A DNA stretch of 23,498 nt from CAZMGT01 sp964565895 (GCA_964565895.1 CAZMGT010000056.1:1-23498); one strand, 5' to 3'; counted from the stretch's first letter, positions 1 to 8,289 are shown. Notes: generated from the letters alone by a model not told the origin. Made by a program: numbers and translations.

Positions 1-1166
1 TCCGGGCAGGAGCGGCCGTCGATTTTCGCCTTGCCCAAAAAGCCCACGGCGTTTTGCTGGGTGGCAAGAAAAGCCACGGAAAGGGGCTGGGCGCTGGTGT
101 TCTCGGCGGTGAGGTTGTAGATGGCGCAAGGGATGGCGGAGTCGCGCAGGTTCATCGGGACAAGTGGGTTAAACGTTTCCAGCGTAACGCGCAGGGGCAG
201 CTTGGGGTCGTGAAAGTCAAACCAGCCGAAGGGATATTCGCCGCGAAAGGCGAGCTCGGCCATGGCGGGGAGGGCGTCTATAGGCTCGGTTTGCAGGAGC
301 CGCAGAATGGGCCGCGCGCCGGGGGCCTGAGCGCGGACGGCGAAGAAGCTGTGCGGGACGAAGGCGAGCTCGGGGTTGTTGAAGATGTGCCAAATGTGCC
401 GCACAGCGCGGCCGTTGATCTCGATCGTCCCTGTGCCGATGCCTCCCACGGGCAGGCTTATCGCCTCGAGGAACTCCCCGCGATAGACGCGCGTTTGGCC
501 GCGGCTAAAAAGCGCGCTGTCCTCCATGATTTGCACCAGCCTTTCCGCGCGCTGCTTTTGGTATTTTTCGGCAAGGGCCTGGAGGGACTTGCGAAATGTC
601 TCCGGGAGGAGCGCGGTGGCCTTCGCGTCGATCGTCCCGGGGCAGTGGAAGTCGTCGAAGGTAATGTGGCCCCAGGGGCCGCGATGGTGGTCGACGACCT
701 TTAGGTAGACCTTGCGCCCGAGGAACGGGGCGACGTTCCAGCGCACGCGGCGCATGACCTCGGAGTTTGCCCCGCGGGCGTGAAGCAGCTCTTCGCCGGA
801 GAGGTCGCACAGGGCGACGTAGGTCTCCGGATGCCCGCCGCCACCGACGAGGAATGTGGCCTCTGCGCCGGCGATGGTGAACACGGGGGAGAGGATTGTT
901 CCCGTCATCCCGTCGTTGGGCTTGCCGGAGGGGGTCTCCAGGGTAGAGAGAAAGTAGCGGCCTTGTTTGTTGTATTTGTCGCGCGGCTTGTTGTGAAACG
1001 TCGGGCGGTCGGAGACCGGTTGCGCGAACTTTCCCTCGACGACCACCCAGCCGCCGAGGTCGCCGGACTCGAAGTCGAAAACGACCTCTTCCTGAGCGGC
1101 GCTTGCTTTTAGCAGAAAGACAAAGGCCAGGGCGCAAAGCGTAAAAATGCCACGCACTCGGCTCAT
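1..1166 (-). CDS. Secreted GH116-like (GBA2/DUF608-type) glycoside hydrolase, N-terminal part, cut by left edge
   Basis: The frame opens at an ATG whose complement lies at 1164-1166 and stays open to the window edge, giving 388 visible residues. A GGAGG Shine-Dalgarno sits just upstream. Residues 1-24 form a signal peptide (basic start, hydrophobic 7-19, then KASAAQ). Residues about 27-180 read as a beta-rich jelly-roll with FDFESGDLGGW and a later DDFHCPG, like accessory domains of secreted glycosidases. From about residue 230 the motif SLPVGGIGTGTIEING appears, followed by a histidine/tryptophan segment and NPLVPMNLRDSAIP near 335-345. These match the N-terminal domain of GH116 enzymes (glucosylceramidase/beta-glucosidase type). 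The catalytic barrel would lie beyond the edge, so activity and substrate are not shown. It follows the metallo-beta-lactamase gene by 23 bp, so the two are probably cotranscribed. Family call fairly secure, substrate unknown. Confidence 0.75.
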   Translation of the reverse strand, partial: MSRVRGIFTLCALAFVFLLKASAAQEEVVFDFESGDLGGWVVVEGKFAQPVSDRPTFHNKPRDKYNKQGRYFLSTLETPSGKPNDGMTGTILSPVFTIAGAEATFLVGGGGHPETYVALCDLSGEELLHARGANSEVMRRVRWNVAPFLGRKVYLKVVDHHRGPWGHITFDDFHCPGTIDAKATALLPETFRKSLQALAEKYQKQRAERLVQIMEDSALFSRGQTRVYRGEFLEAISLPVGGIGTGTIEINGRAVRHIWHIFNNPELAFVPHSFFAVRAQAPGARPILRLLQTEPIDALPAMAELAFRGEYPFGWFDFHDPKLPLRVTLETFNPLVPMNLRDSAIPCAIYNLTAENTSAQPLSVAFLATQQNAVGFLGKAKIDGRSCP

Positions 1167-1189
1167 TGGCGCACCTCCCCGTTTTGCCG

Positions 1190-2965
1190 CTAGGGCTGGC
1201 CGCGGATGTAGCACTCGACCATCTCGCCCCAGTAGCCGCGGCTCGTGGAGACGTCGAACGTGACCATGTGCATTCCACGCAGGCCCTGCGGGGCGCGCAG
1301 GGCAAACGAAAGCGTGCCGCGCTCGCCGGGGGCGAGGGTGAGGCGCCGCATTGATTTGGGGCAGCGGATAGGCTCCAGCGGGCGGGCGATGATCGTTAAC
1401 GTGAGCGGGTCGGGATAGGTGTTTTTGAGGAGCAGTTGGACGGACATCTCCGGCGCGGCGGGCTGGACGTAGGGGCGAGGCTCGATGAAGTGCGGGCTGT
1501 GATGGCGCTCGATGTTGCCGTCTGGGGCGAGCTCGCGCATAAGCTCCTCGACCTCGCGGCTCCAGCGCACGACGGCCTGGAAATCGTCGCGGCGGAAGAG
1601 AAACGGCTGCATGTGGCTGGCGAGGATCCACTCTGGGCTGCGCTCGAGGACGAACTGCGCCGACTTGCGCCAAAGGGCGGGGTGGCCGCCGTTGAACCCG
1701 CACAGGCCGCCCGTGCCGCCCCACTGCTGCGGCGGGTAGAAGTTGTCGCCGGAGAACAGCGCGTGGTGGCCGTCCACCTCCAGCTCGTAGACGGCGTGGA
1801 AATCGGTTTGCCCGGGAAACCAAAACGCGGTGATCTCGTACTCGTGCCAGCGCACGGTCTCCCCCTCGCGCAGGACGCGGTCGACGTGCGTGGGGCAGTT
1901 GTGCACGTAGGGGCGGGCATAGGCGTAGGGGTTGGTGATCGGCCCGACGAGGATCTCGTGCGCCCAGCAGCGCAGGGGCTGGTGGCGGCGGAGGTCCTCG
2001 ATGCCCATGACGTGGTCGCAGTGCATGTGGCTGACGAGGACGACCTCGATGGGCCGGTCGCCGAACGTTTGGCGATAGAGCTCGTGGAACGAGTTGGGGA
2101 GCTTGGTTTGCACGTCGACCATGAGCACGGGGCCGTCGTCGGAGAGGAGGAAGTAGGAGTTGTTCCACAGCCAGAGGTGCTCGGAGATGCGGAGCATCTT
2201 GTTGCGCTGGGGTCGGACGAGGCGCTGGGCCGCGGGGCGGCGGGGCATGATTGTGTCGCGGAGGTCGACCATGCGGCGCAAAAGCGCGATGGTTTTGTCG
2301 AACGCCTCCCACAGCTCGCCGCGAGTTATCGGCCCGTGGCTGGGACAAAGCACTTCGGCGCGAAGCTGGCGCAGGTCGAGCAGGGTGGAGATCGCCTGGC
2401 GCGTGCCCTCGCTGGCGTAGTGCATCGTCTCCAGGTTAAACGGCTCGTGGAGCTTGCCCGGCGAGTGCAAGGCGTCGCCGGAGAACAAGTATGGCCCGCC
2501 CGGGCCATCTACGCGATAGGCGAGCTGATGATCGATGTGCCCGGGAGCGGCGAACGCTTGGATGTGGAACGGCCCCCAGGAAAACGCAGCCCGCGGGGTG
2601 ACGTCGAAGCGCGCCGCGGGGATGGGCTGGGGCGGGCGGAAGCGGCCGGGATAGCGTAGGTGGCCGGGATGGGGGAGCTTAAAGTCGAGCCGCTTTTGCG
2701 CGGAGACGAAGCTCTCCGCCGCTTGGGGGAAGTGCAGGGGGATGCCCCGCCGGGCGGCCTTGGCCCAGCCCTGGCACTGGTCGCGATGGGCGTGAGTGAA
2801 GTAGACGGCCTGAACTTGCTCTACGGCGATGTCGCCCAGGCTGTCCAGCGCGGCGCCGCTGCCCAGGTCGAAGAGTATTGCGCGGCGGCCGTCGCACAGG
2901 GCGTAAACGTTGCAGCAGTCGGGGAAGAGGAAGACGTGGTCGTTAAGGGCCTGCCACCGTGCCAT
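1190..2965 (-). CDS. Fusion of two metallo-beta-lactamase-fold domains with C-terminal beta-sandwich
   Basis: The protein has 591 residues and no signal peptide, so it is probably cytoplasmic. The first MBL-like domain (about 5-225) has THAHRDQ at 57-63, PGH at 141-143, SGD at 162-164 and a late SH at 209-210. The second (about 258-475) has SHMHCDH at 312-318, SGD at 405-407 and SH at 450-451. The classic HxHxDH box is complete only in the second copy, because the first ends in Gln63. In the second copy the usual third-motif His is replaced, reading PGQ at 384-386, with His390 close by. Residues about 505-591 look like an Ig/NEW3-type beta-sandwich. MBL-fold proteins hydrolyse many kinds of ester, thioester, lactone or phosphate bonds, so the substrate cannot be named. 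The gene lies 64 bp after the thymidylate kinase gene and 23 bp before the GH116-like gene. The SD is weak (GGTGAG). Confidence 0.8.
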   Translation of the reverse strand: MARWQALNDHVFLFPDCCNVYALCDGRRAILFDLGSGAALDSLGDIAVEQVQAVYFTHAHRDQCQGWAKAARRGIPLHFPQAAESFVSAQKRLDFKLPHPGHLRYPGRFRPPQPIPAARFDVTPRAAFSWGPFHIQAFAAPGHIDHQLAYRVDGPGGPYLFSGDALHSPGKLHEPFNLETMHYASEGTRQAISTLLDLRQLRAEVLCPSHGPITRGELWEAFDKTIALLRRMVDLRDTIMPRRPAAQRLVRPQRNKMLRISEHLWLWNNSYFLLSDDGPVLMVDVQTKLPNSFHELYRQTFGDRPIEVVLVSHMHCDHVMGIEDLRRHQPLRCWAHEILVGPITNPYAYARPYVHNCPTHVDRVLREGETVRWHEYEITAFWFPGQTDFHAVYELEVDGHHALFSGDNFYPPQQWGGTGGLCGFNGGHPALWRKSAQFVLERSPEWILASHMQPFLFRRDDFQAVVRWSREVEELMRELAPDGNIERHHSPHFIEPRPYVQPAAPEMSVQLLLKNTYPDPLTLTIIARPLEPIRCPKSMRRLTLAPGERGTLSFALRAPQGLRGMHMVTFDVSTSRGYWGEMVECYIRGQP

Positions 2966-3029
2966 AGGCTCACCCGTTCAAGCTTATCGCTGCGGCAAAG
3001 CAAGCGCCGCGCGTCGCGCGCAGGGGCGG

Positions 3030-3686
3030 CTAGGGCGCCGCGGAGCCAACCAGCGGGCGCACCGCGCGGCGCACCATCTCCGCCACCTCGGCGATGGGCC
3101 GGTTTTGCGCGGGAATGATTTCGATGCGCTCGCCGCGCGCGACGCGGCGCTTGATATTCGCGATGAAGTTTTCGCGTATACGACGGAGCTCGTCGAGCGA
3201 CTCACGCCGCTCGAAATTCACCCTGCTCTGCGTAAGCCGCTCCAGGCAGACCTCCGCGGGGACGTCGAGAAAGAGCGTAAGGTCAGGCGCGGGAAAGGCG
3301 GAGTTTATCGCCTCGATCCACTCCACGTCGAGGGCCAGGGAATGGTAGGCGCAACTGGAAAGCACGTAGCGATCGCAGACGATGTCCACGCCGCGAGCGA
3401 GCAGGGGGCGGATCTCGGCGCCGAGGTGGTCGGCGCGATCGGCGGCGAAGAGCAGGGCGAGGGTGCGCTCGTCGATCTCGGAAAACTGCCCGTCGTCGCG
3501 CCAGCCGAGGCGCCGGGCTAGAGCGAGGCGAATGAGCGTGCCCACAGGCCCCGCGGAGGGCTCTTTGGTGAGGTGGCAGCGACGGCCCTGCTCCCTGAGC
3601 CAGTGCCAAAGCAGGCGGCTTTGAGTGGAGATGCCCGAGCCGTCGATGCCTTCGATAACGAAGAACAGCCCGCGCTGTTCGCTCAT
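3030..3686 (-). CDS. tmk: Thymidylate kinase (dTMP kinase) with atypical P-loop
   Basis: dTMP kinase phosphorylates dTMP to dTDP with ATP in the cytoplasm, feeding dTTP synthesis. With the ATG at 3684-3686 the protein has 218 residues, normal for the family. A TTG 72 bp further upstream would add 24 low-complexity residues, so I prefer the ATG although its SD is poor. Visible motifs are EGIDGSGISTQ at 12-22 (P-loop), LTKEPS at 39-44, AADRADH at 82-88 and DRY at 105-107, followed by SSCAYHSL. The LFLDVPAEVCLERL segment and the later RRIRENF helix also fit. The lysine normally found in the P-loop is Ile19. I recall substitutions at this site in a branch of TMK-like proteins, so the gene need not be inactive. 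It is the first gene of the leftward group. Confidence 0.85.
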   Translation of the reverse strand: MSEQRGLFFVIEGIDGSGISTQSRLLWHWLREQGRRCHLTKEPSAGPVGTLIRLALARRLGWRDDGQFSEIDERTLALLFAADRADHLGAEIRPLLARGVDIVCDRYVLSSCAYHSLALDVEWIEAINSAFPAPDLTLFLDVPAEVCLERLTQSRVNFERRESLDELRRIRENFIANIKRRVARGERIEIIPAQNRPIAEVAEMVRRAVRPLVGSAAP

Positions 3687-3973
3687 CGCGGCCACCGCGG
3701 GGGAAGCTTCGACCGAAGGCCGCGCATGCCCTTCCGCAGATGGCCCGGCGCGAAGCAAGCCGACCTCGGCGCGGGGCGCTGCGCTTTTGCGCGCAGCGCA
3801 GGCGAGCGTTTTGGCGTGTCCAGCGCGAAGGGCCGGGCGAACCTGCAGGGGGGACCGAGCGCGGCGGCGATGGGTCGCGCAGGGAAAGAGGGCGCGGCTG
3901 CCCGCTGCGGGACGGCGGGGCGCGGTGAAGGAATAGCCGGCGGCGCTGCCAATAACGAAGCGGGAGGGGAGAG
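3687..3973. other. Divergent intergenic region with one strong hairpin
   Basis: This 287-base stretch separates tmk (leftward) from the small membrane protein gene (rightward) and should hold promoters for both, but I find no convincing -35/-10 pair on either strand. It contains a perfect inverted repeat, listed separately. Open frames crossing it look like GC-driven noise. Confidence 0.5.
3776..3799. repeat. Perfect 9-bp inverted repeat (hairpin)
   Basis: GCGCTGCGC at 3776-3784 is followed by the 6-base loop TTTTGC and the exact complement GCGCAGCGC at 3791-3799. No T-run follows on the plus strand, so it is not a typical terminator. It could be an operator, an RNA structure in a leader, or chance in GC-rich DNA. 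Confidence 0.5.
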
Positions 3974-4195
3974 ATGTTTCGCGCGGCGCCGCTGTTTCAG
4001 CTTATCCGCCCGGGGCCCACGGAATGGGTTAGCGCGCTGCTCTGGCTGGCCAGCGTGGTTTATGCCTCGAACCACATTTGGCAGAGCAACGCAAACAACC
4101 TCGCGCGCGTGCTCTGGACGCTGGCCGTGGCGTTTTTGGCCTGGCCGTGTGGGTTTGTGCTGTGGCTTATTTTCGGGCCGCGGGCAGGGCGCTAG
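3974..4195 (+). CDS. Small two-helix membrane protein, function unknown
   Basis: This codes for 73 residues starting at an ATG with a strong GGAGGGGAGAG Shine-Dalgarno immediately upstream, which argues that it is translated. Two hydrophobic segments are visible: about 18-31 (VSALLWLASVVYAS) and 46-67 (VLWTLAVAFLAWPCGFVLWLIF). The end, LIFGPRAGR, is reminiscent of the short membrane-anchor domain at the start of phospholipase D-like proteins (PLDc_N type), but nothing else of such a protein follows. It stands alone on the plus strand and converges on the GH2 gene, with six bases between the two stop codons. I do not recognise a function. Confidence 0.6.
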   Translation: MFRAAPLFQLIRPGPTEWVSALLWLASVVYASNHIWQSNANNLARVLWTLAVAFLAWPCGFVLWLIFGPRAGR

Positions 4196-4201
4196 CGCGG
4201 C

Positions 4202-7200
4202 TTAGCCCTCGGCCGGGGCAAGGACCAGTCGGCGCAGCCACAGGTTGCGATCCTCCGGCGGCTGCCAGGTGTCGTTGATGAACTCCACGGCTACCTCGTG
4301 CTCGCCCGCGGAGACCTCGGCCACGACGCTGTGCGACTGCCAGGTGTCGCCCTCGAGCTGGATCGTGCCCAGCGGTTTCCCGTCAACTAGCACGCGGAAC
4401 TGCGGCCAGACGCCGGCCACAGGCGTGCCCCGGGCAAGGACGGTTATCCGATAGCGGCCGGCGGCGAGGAAGGTCACGCGGATACGCGCGGCGCCGTTTG
4501 TTCCTAAAAAGAGGTCGTCGCCACGGGGGCCGGCGAGCTGCGAGGGCCTGTCGGGCTTAAGCCGCGCGCCGGCGAGAACGAGCACTTGGCTGCGCGGGAG
4601 GCTGGCCACGCCGAGGTTCGTCGCCAGTTGCGCGGCATATTGCCGGGCGAGGCGCGTGCCCGCGCGCTGGGGGTCGCTCCAGCGAACGGTGTCTACGATG
4701 ATCTGCCCCGCGCCGAGCGCCGCGCGGACGAGCACGGCGGGATCGGTGAGCGGAGCGAGCGTTCCCGGGCGGGCCTCTGCTGGGCCAAAGCGCACCTCCT
4801 CGATATATAGGTTGCGATCCTCGCCCCCGATCACCGCATCGTTAACGTAGCTGATGAGGCACTCGTGTTCGCCCGCGGAGAGGCGCTTGAGGAAGGTAAA
4901 GCGCTCCGGCCCGGGGCCGGTGAGCATTGCCCCGCCGACAAACTGGCCGTCGACGTGGAACGTTGTCGCGGGGAAAATGCGCGCCGCAGGCGTGCCGGAA
5001 AGCACGACGAGAAAGCCATATAGCCCGTCTTTGGGCGCGGCCACGGCAAAGCGCACGGAGCCGTTTGTGGCCATGGTAACGCGGCCGTCGGCGAAGGTAA
5101 CGAGGGAGCCGACCAGCTCGGCGCGGGAGAGGTCTATGCCCTGGCCGTGGTTTTCGGGCAGGGCGACGGTTAGGGCATAGTCCGCGGGGTCGGGGACGGG
5201 GTGATATGTCGTACGCGAGCCGGCGCCGCTGGGGATGAGCCAGCAGAGGGACTCGAACGTCGCCCCGCGGGTGAGGGGGTCGTCGAGGGTGGCCCATTTT
5301 ATGGGCACGGAGCTGATAGGGGTAGGAGCGAAGTTGCTTTGGGCGAGCTGGGCCACGGCGGCGGCGACCGCCTTGGGCGGGCGGTGGAGCCAGAGAGTCG
5401 CCCCCTGGCGCACGGCGCGGGCGAGCCTGCCCAGGGCCGGTGGCGCGGCGCTTTGCCCCGCGGCGAAGAGCAGCGCCCCGCGCGGCGGCTCGCCGGAAAG
5501 CAGCTCCACACGGTGGCCCTCCAGCGTTTGCCGGGCCACTTGGAGGGAGTGTTCGTCTACGGCGAGCAGGGGCGCGCGCTGGGGCACGGGCGAGGCGACA
5601 TAGCGCACGAGGCGACGGAGAAGATCGCCTGCAACGGGCTCTTGGTCGAGCTTGCGGGCGATGTCGAGCTGGCAGAGGACGAGCCGGCCCGCGCCGGGGA
5701 GGAGCTCAAGAAGCTGGGCGTTGGTTAGCCCCTGGCTGCTCCCGGACTCGACGATGACGTAATACGCGCCGCTGTCTGGGATGACGATGCTCTTGCGGGC
5801 GACGATGTGGTCGCCGCGCCAGAAGCGAAAGTCGTCGCCGCGCAGGCCGTCGAGCAGACCGGGTGGGCGCCAGCGGACGAAGCACATCGTGGGCGCGTGG
5901 TCGGCGAGGCGGCCGAGGCCGAGGCCCTCGGGGAGGGCCTCCTGGGGAAGGATAAGCACGCGGCCCCCGCGCTCAGCATAGCTAAGCAGCGGGGAGGCGG
6001 CGCGGCCGCGGCCCACGGCAGGGGGCGCGCTGCGCCGCTTAAGCGCCCCGGGGGCAACGATGAGCGCGTCTAAGCCTGGGGGAATGTTGTCTAGCGAGGC
6101 CACGGCGGTTGCCCCGGGGCCGAAGTCGACCTTGCCTTTGAGCGTGCCCTGGGGATCGTATACGCCGAGGTTTAGCCCGGCGAAGCTCGGCTGTGTTTTG
6201 GGGAACACGGAGATCGTGTGCTCGTCGCGAAAGAGGACCTCGCCGCCCCCGACGACCTCGATGCGCCAGGGAAGGTCCACGCGCTGGGTTACCAGGGGCA
6301 TGCGCAGGGAGATGGTTTTGGTAGCCAGCGCGGCGGGCTGGAGGACGCCCAAGTCAACCTCACCCCGCTGCACGCCGAGCGTCCAGCGCAGGAGAAGGTG
6401 CTTTTGCTCGAGCGTGTCGTTGTAGACGTCGATTGTCCGCGGGACGAGTTCGCCGGAGAAAAAGCGCGAGTCGAGCTCGCGGGGATAAGCGCCGTTGGGC
6501 TCGTAGCAGTAGCGGTTGACCTCGTAGCCGAGCTTGTTGTTCTCGAAGATGTTCCAGGGGCACATTCCGGCGACGCGCGCCCGGCGCAGGGCGAGGACCT
6601 GAAACTTCCAAAGCAGCGCTTGGCCGCGGCGGCGGGCGCTGCTCCAGTCGCGCAGGGCGTCGTCGCCTAGGAGCATGGTATAGGCGGCCGGGTCGCGCTG
6701 GGGGCACCAGAGGAATTCGCCGACATAAAGCGGCTTGTTCTTGCGCCACCTCCAGCCCTTGGCCCATACGCGGTGGGGCGTGCCCTCCATGGCCCAGTCC
6801 GCCGCTTGGGGATATTGGTAAACGTCGGGATATTCGTGCGGATAGTGGACGTTGATAATGTCCGCCACGCCCTGGACCTCAAGGTCGGCGTCGTAGAGGA
6901 TGGCGCGGGTGGGGTCGAGGGACTTGACAAACCGCCCCAGCTCGGCAAGGCGCGCCTCGCACTGGGGATAGCGCGTGCCGCCGGTATGCAAAAGCTCGTT
7001 CTCCAAGCTCCAGATAACGACGGAGGGGTTGTTGCGGTGAAGGCGGACCTGGGCCTCGAGATGCTTTTTGTAGTTCTCCCAAAACCTGTCGTCGGTTAGC
7101 GCATACTGCGGGGCATAGCACCACACGGCGGACTCGTGGATGAGGAGCATGCCCACCTCGTCGGCAACCTCGTACCAATTCATGCTCCAGGGCTGGGCGT

Positions 7201-8233
7201 GCAGGCGCATGGCGACGCAGTTTGCCTGGCGGATCCAGTGATACGTCTGCTGGGCGACCTCGCGGCTGTAGCCCAGAGGGTGTGTGGCCGTGGCGAGGAA
7301 ATTGATCGGGCGGCCGTTGAGCACGAGCTGAATGCCCTCGGTCCAGAACTCGCGGAAGCCAAAGCGCACAATGTGCTCGTCGACCACGCGGCCGCCGACG
7401 GAGATGCGCGTACGCAGGCGGTAGAGCTTGGGGGAATGGGGCCACCAGAGCTGGGCGTCGGGCCAGGGCGCGGAGAGCTTGGCCGTTACCATGCCCCGCG
7501 GGGGGACGGTGAGCGTGCGCTGGCCGAGCGGCTTGACCTCTTTTTCGCCATCGAGGACCACCGCGCTGAGCACCACGCGGGCGAGCCGCGGGCCGACGTT
7601 GCGCACCTCATAATCTACCTCGATCGTCTTGCGGCGCACGGACGTTTTCACAAACGCGTCGGCGACGTGCACGGGGGAGAGGCTGAGCAGATAGACCCTG
7701 TCCCAAATGCCAAACTGCGTGGTGCGCGAGCCCACGGGATAGAGCAGGCGATCGTTGTACGTTCCCGTGCGCAGGCCGGGGCTGGCCTCGTGCGGGGCGG
7801 GGGGATTGATGGCGATTTGCGTGCCGTCGCCCACGGCGAGGAGAAGCTCGTTTGCGCCAGGCCGGGCGGCGGAGGAGATGTCGAACATAAACGGCTCGAA
7901 GCCGCCCCAGTGCTCGCCCACGGGCTGGCCGTTTAGCCAGGCGCGGCAGCGATACTTTACCCCAGCGAAGCAGACAAACAGCGGCTGGCGAACGAGCTTG
8001 TCGGGGAGGTCAAACGTTTTGCGAAACCAAGCGACGTGGTTTTCCGCGCTGGTTTGAATCTCGGCGGGGATGTCGATCTCCTGCCAGCCGTCGCGCGGGG
8101 GCTGGTCCCAGGTTCCGTCGTGGACGTATTGCCACGCGCCGGCAAGGGAAATTTCCTCGCGCGCGCTGGCCCAGGGGGAAACGAGGGCAAGGGCGAGAGC
8201 CACGGGGAGAATAAGGCGCAAAGCGCGGGGCAT
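4202..8233 (-). CDS. Large secreted glycoside hydrolase family 2 protein with duplicated C-terminal module
   Basis: The start is the ATG at 8231-8233, preceded by a strong GGAGGTGA and followed by a clear signal peptide (LRLILPVALALALVSPWASA). The frame is open further upstream but that part looks non-coding. The mature protein is about 1320 residues. Residues 25-200 form the GH2 sugar-binding jelly-roll (AWFRKTFDLP, CRAWLNGQPVGEHWGGF). An Ig-like domain follows, then the TIM barrel from about 300. In the barrel, Asn412-Glu413 in VIWSLENE is the likely acid/base, and Glu506 in LYVGEF the likely nucleophile. Residues about 725-970 resemble class I amidotransferase-like folds used as accessory domains in large galactosidases. 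Two related beta-sandwich modules lie at about 1058-1150 and 1250-1343. GH2 covers beta-galactosidase, glucuronidase and mannosidase; which one is not decidable. Confidence 0.85.
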   Translation of the reverse strand: MPRALRLILPVALALALVSPWASAREEISLAGAWQYVHDGTWDQPPRDGWQEIDIPAEIQTSAENHVAWFRKTFDLPDKLVRQPLFVCFAGVKYRCRAWLNGQPVGEHWGGFEPFMFDISSAARPGANELLLAVGDGTQIAINPPAPHEASPGLRTGTYNDRLLYPVGSRTTQFGIWDRVYLLSLSPVHVADAFVKTSVRRKTIEVDYEVRNVGPRLARVVLSAVVLDGEKEVKPLGQRTLTVPPRGMVTAKLSAPWPDAQLWWPHSPKLYRLRTRISVGGRVVDEHIVRFGFREFWTEGIQLVLNGRPINFLATATHPLGYSREVAQQTYHWIRQANCVAMRLHAQPWSMNWYEVADEVGMLLIHESAVWCYAPQYALTDDRFWENYKKHLEAQVRLHRNNPSVVIWSLENELLHTGGTRYPQCEARLAELGRFVKSLDPTRAILYDADLEVQGVADIINVHYPHEYPDVYQYPQAADWAMEGTPHRVWAKGWRWRKNKPLYVGEFLWCPQRDPAAYTMLLGDDALRDWSSARRRGQALLWKFQVLALRRARVAGMCPWNIFENNKLGYEVNRYCYEPNGAYPRELDSRFFSGELVPRTIDVYNDTLEQKHLLLRWTLGVQRGEVDLGVLQPAALATKTISLRMPLVTQRVDLPWRIEVVGGGEVLFRDEHTISVFPKTQPSFAGLNLGVYDPQGTLKGKVDFGPGATAVASLDNIPPGLDALIVAPGALKRRSAPPAVGRGRAASPLLSYAERGGRVLILPQEALPEGLGLGRLADHAPTMCFVRWRPPGLLDGLRGDDFRFWRGDHIVARKSIVIPDSGAYYVIVESGSSQGLTNAQLLELLPGAGRLVLCQLDIARKLDQEPVAGDLLRRLVRYVASPVPQRAPLLAVDEHSLQVARQTLEGHRVELLSGEPPRGALLFAAGQSAAPPALGRLARAVRQGATLWLHRPPKAVAAAVAQLAQSNFAPTPISSVPIKWATLDDPLTRGATFESLCWLIPSGAGSRTTYHPVPDPADYALTVALPENHGQGIDLSRAELVGSLVTFADGRVTMATNGSVRFAVAAPKDGLYGFLVVLSGTPAARIFPATTFHVDGQFVGGAMLTGPGPERFTFLKRLSAGEHECLISYVNDAVIGGEDRNLYIEEVRFGPAEARPGTLAPLTDPAVLVRAALGAGQIIVDTVRWSDPQRAGTRLARQYAAQLATNLGVASLPRSQVLVLAGARLKPDRPSQLAGPRGDDLFLGTNGAARIRVTFLAAGRYRITVLARGTPVAGVWPQFRVLVDGKPLGTIQLEGDTWQSHSVVAEVSAGEHEVAVEFINDTWQPPEDRNLWLRRLVLAPAEG

Positions 8234-8260
8234 GGGGCTCACCTCCTGCAGGCTGGCAAT

Positions 8261-8289
8261 AGAGTAGCGCGGGCGGGCGCGCGGCGCAA
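8261..8289 (-). promoter_or_regulatory. Possible promoter of the GH2 gene
   Basis: On the minus strand, TTGCGC (complement of 8284-8289) and TACTCT (complement of 8261-8266) are 17 bases apart, about 28 bases upstream of the GH2 start. The match to consensus is moderate, so this is tentative. Confidence 0.35.

Noticed and set aside
1436..2659. Plus-strand open frame of 407 residues opposite the MBL fusion
   Set aside because: It lies wholly opposite a gene with two readable MBL domains and shows only composition-driven residues.
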